Shown: piece by piece, positions 5,681 through 6,959 of the stretch
Layout of the letters: every line of letters begins with the position of its first letter
How positions within the stretch are numbered: position 1 is the first letter of the stretch
Assembly (NCBI GenBank): GCA_023665245.1
Contig: JAMPEH010000141.1
Span: 1-6,959, forward strand
Direction of reading: 5' to 3'
DNA: 6,959 nt
From: Muribaculaceae bacterium
Lineage (GTDB): Bacteria > Pseudomonadota > Alphaproteobacteria > Rs-D84
Translations under genes and position numbers: made by a program
The notes under the pieces: model-generated
Databases searched by the model: none
Told to the model about the DNA's origin: nothing
Seen by the model: only the letters and a program-made list of their open reading frames with translations

Positions 5681-5788
5681 AGTTTTTTGCTCCTTGATTT
5701 TTGATTTATTTTCAAAAACACGCCAGGCGGCGGCTTTTTTTTCGGGGTCTTGCGCTTCTATAAGCGCGTGAAATTGCTTTTCGGTCAT
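5681..5788 (-). other. In-frame N-terminal extension or leader ORF
   Basis: These 36 codons run in frame from ATG 5788 into the InlB-repeat gene. They read as a plausible helical, charged peptide (start MTEKQFHALIEAQ). ATG 5788 lies 6 bases after the previous stop but has only a weak AGGA close to it. The extension contains a run of eight A residues on the coding strand (5735-5742). An AT-rich inverted repeat (5698-5704 with 5712-5718) lies just before the internal AAGGAG. It may be a cytoplasmic extension, a leader for coupled reinitiation, or unused. The gap would be unusually long for this operon if it were not translated. Confidence 0.45.
5690..5695 (-). promoter_or_regulatory. Strong internal ribosome site deciding the start
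   Basis: AAGGAG lies 9 bases before the ATG at 5680, inside the longer reading frame that begins at 5788. It argues that translation starts mainly at 5680, which also gives a normal-length signal sequence. An AT-rich 7-bp stem (TTTTTGA/TCAAAAA) lies 2 bases upstream. Confidence 0.7.
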
Positions 5789-5794
5789 AATGTC

Positions 5795-6001
5795 CTATGT
5801 TAATCTCGCAATATCTAAACTTTTTTTAGCTTCTAAAAGGTGGTAAGCTGCTTCTTCCAATGCGAGTACATAGTTTTCCGCTTGCTCGCTGTTGTCGTTC
5901 AAATACATCTTCACGCCAAGTTTTATTCTACATTGAACTTCCGCTTGTAATTTCTGAACGTCGTCCGAAAGCTCATTCAATTTCCGCTGCTGTGTTGTCA
6001 T
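5795..6001 (-). CDS. Small helical protein of unknown function
   Basis: This 68-residue protein is predicted by eye to be almost all helix. It has heptad-like spacing of Leu/Val/Ile in the first half (LNELSDDVQKLQAEVQ) and a second helix rich in Glu and Ala (VLALEEAAYHLLEAKKSLD). It has no membrane segment and one Cys. It may be a coiled-coil dimer or adaptor; no family is recognised. The ATG at 6001 is preferred because it overlaps the upstream stop (ATGA) and has GAAGGG 9 bases before it. A longer frame to 6055 would run deep into the preceding gene. It sits between the DUF3970-like gene and the InlB-repeat gene. Confidence 0.75.
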   Translation of the reverse strand: MTTQQRKLNELSDDVQKLQAEVQCRIKLGVKMYLNDNSEQAENYVLALEEAAYHLLEAKKSLDIARLT

Positions 6002-6462
6002 CGTTCGTCGCCCTTCTTTTGTGTCGGAATATAAATGCACGTCATTTCCTTGCACGCGTCGGAAATAATTTCTTTCATTATTTCAAGCGGCATATGCTTA
6101 TCGCCTGCAAGTTGTTTTGTAAGTCTATCGACAAAAACTTGAAGTCTTGCCGCGTATAAAATCATATCTGCGCCGTCCACGTGGTCGCCTGTAAAAAGCC
6201 CGCCTTCGAGCAAGCCGAAAACTCCAACCATTGACGACTGACAGTGTTTAATGACTTTGCCGTCGCGGTAAACTACGGCGGTAACTTGTCCTTTGTCGTA
6301 GGGGGTAAGTGTGACATCGATATAAACGCGCTTGTATGAGCTTTTGCCGCGGTCGCTGTATTCTTCCGAACGTTGTAACACTTTTATGCGCGGGGCGTTG
6401 TCGAGATATTCTGCAAACTCTTTAATTTCTTCGGGCGTGCCGTGTAATCTAACTTTAATCAT
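5998..6462 (-). CDS. DUF3970-like protein with long C-terminal extension
   Basis: This 154-residue protein starts with about 50 residues matching the DUF3970/YvzF pattern as I recall it: KVRLHGTPEEI at 3-13, then a loss of identity, then SDRGKSSYKRVYIDV at 36-50. The family is small, of unknown function, and frequent in Bacillota phages and mobile elements. The remaining 100 or so residues are not part of that short domain. They include VYRDGKVIKHC and a helical region (LYAARLQVFVDRLTKQL), with no membrane segment. It probably acts in the cytoplasm, perhaps in element maintenance or regulation. Start and stop both lie in ATGA overlaps, with the DUF6075-like gene and the 68-residue gene. The ribosome site is weak (GGGGTG), so translation likely depends on coupling. 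Confidence 0.8.
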   Translation of the reverse strand: MIKVRLHGTPEEIKEFAEYLDNAPRIKVLQRSEEYSDRGKSSYKRVYIDVTLTPYDKGQVTAVVYRDGKVIKHCQSSMVGVFGLLEGGLFTGDHVDGADMILYAARLQVFVDRLTKQLAGDKHMPLEIMKEIISDACKEMTCIYIPTQKKGDER

Positions 6463-6845
6463 TGCTGCACCCCGCTATTGTCTATCCAAGGGAAACGCAG
6501 TTTGACGGCTTCAAGATAATAAAGCCCGTCGTTGTCGGCGAACAATTCGCACGGTGTGTAAAGACAGGAAGTTTCTAAATCGTCGTCATCGTTAAAAATC
6601 TGCCCGTTCCATAGATTGAACATTAAACGGGTTGCGCGGCGACTACCGCTTGTCTGCCAACCAGCTTTAAGACAGTCAAGTTTTACCGTGTCGGCCTTAA
6701 AGGAAAATACTTCGTCTTTGTGTCTAAAAAGGTCTTTATTAAGGGATAACAGATACGCAACGGGACGATGTTCAACGTCGCCGCTTTTCATTTTGCCCAG
6801 CGTTTCATAAAAACGCTGTTCGTGCATTAAGCCTTTGAATTTCAT
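6459..6845 (-). CDS. DUF6075-like mobile-element protein
   Basis: This 128-residue protein carries the landmarks I associate with DUF6075: HEQRFY near the start (8-13), AGWQTSGS (61-68), the signature FNLWNG (76-81), YTPCELF (96-102) and EAVKLRFPW (112-120). The family is small, cytoplasmic and of unknown function, and is common on plasmids, phages and integrative elements of Clostridia. Its presence supports a clostridial mobile element. The frame is open upstream to a TTG at 6914 and beyond. I chose ATG 6845 because AGAGG lies 8 bases before it and family members start close to this point. Its stop overlaps the DUF3970-like start (ATGA). It is the first gene of the visible operon, and no convincing promoter is seen to its right inside the window. 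Confidence 0.8.
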   Translation of the reverse strand: MKFKGLMHEQRFYETLGKMKSGDVEHRPVAYLLSLNKDLFRHKDEVFSFKADTVKLDCLKAGWQTSGSRRATRLMFNLWNGQIFNDDDDLETSCLYTPCELFADNDGLYYLEAVKLRFPWIDNSGVQQ

Positions 6846-6876
6846 TTTTACAACCTCTAAAAAATATATTTTCAAG

Positions 6877-6890
6877 CTCTCTGTGGAGAG
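6877..6890. repeat. Short inverted repeat before the first operon gene
   Basis: CTCTC, loop TGTG and GAGAG form a 5-bp stem about 32 bases upstream of the DUF6075-like start. On the minus strand a T-run begins only after a 10-base gap, so it is a poor terminator. It could be a leader hairpin or an operator. Confidence 0.3.
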
Positions 6891-6902
6891 TATTTGAACG
6901 AG

Positions 6903-6947
6903 ACCACAACGCAAACGCCGCGTTTTCGGCGACGCCTGCGCCGTGGT
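6903..6947. repeat. Imperfect long inverted repeat at the right edge
   Basis: Three matched arms are nested: ACCAC (6903-6907) with GTGGT (6943-6947), GCA (6911-6913) with TGC (6937-6939), and CGCCG (6916-6920) with CGGCG (6927-6931) around a 6-base loop. The internal loops are unequal. It could be a regulatory or origin-associated structure ahead of the operon, or chance pairing in the GC-rich end of an upstream gene, since all three minus-strand frames are open to the window edge. Confidence 0.35.
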
Positions 6948-6959
6948 TGTAAAAGCCGC

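Noticed and set aside
1..6959. Direct terminal repeat showing a circular genome, or attachment sites
   Set aside because: The first and last bases of the window do not match, and no tRNA end, integrase or core repeat was seen.
1..6959. CRISPR array or insertion sequence
   Set aside because: No regularly spaced repeats, transposase frame or flanking terminal inverted repeats were found.

Overview
The window reads as most of the structural and assembly operon of a small filamentous-phage-like (inovirus-like) element from a Gram-positive, probably gut clostridial, host. The key evidence is a 393-residue Zot/pI-type ATPase at the end of a tightly packed, single-direction operon of small membrane proteins and two large surface proteins. 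The host assignment is inference. It rests on AAGGAG-type ribosome sites, InlB B-repeats with a clostridial-style His/Cys module, and two small proteins (DUF6075- and DUF3970-like) common on Bacillota mobile elements. No integrase, attachment site, terminal repeat or replication initiator is visible, so I cannot tell an integrated prophage from a cut circular genome.

All convincing protein genes lie on the minus strand and read from right to left. The order is: DUF6075-like protein; DUF3970-like protein; a 68-residue helical protein; a 455-residue (or 491 with an upstream start) InlB-repeat surface protein; a 499-residue secreted, membrane-anchored protein; a 63-residue two-helix membrane protein that is the best major-coat candidate; a 77-residue membrane protein; a 169-residue membrane-anchored basic protein; an 84-residue very basic protein; and the Zot-like ATPase. 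Four junctions are stop/start overlaps (ATGA three times, TGATG once), so translation is probably coupled. The likely division of labour is: surface proteins for host contact and virion ends, small membrane proteins as coat or minor virion parts, the basic protein as a nucleic-acid binder, and the ATPase for extrusion. Only the ATPase role has real motif support.

The operon has one sizeable gap, 1697-1817. It carries a complete plus-strand transcription unit: a near-consensus promoter (TTGACT, 17-nt spacer, TATAAT), a roughly 68-nt product with two hairpins, and a strong intrinsic terminator. This small RNA is antisense to the operon's mRNA just ahead of the 84-residue gene and zot. It could be a counter-transcribed regulator, or an RNA-polymerase-dependent priming site for complementary-strand synthesis. 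It is the most interesting undescribed item in the window.

The left 260 bases hold no convincing gene. They contain a perfect 10-bp G-rich hairpin nested inside a 6-bp outer repeat, which looks like an origin or nick site rather than a terminator. The right edge (6846-6959) holds further inverted repeats and possibly the end of an upstream gene.
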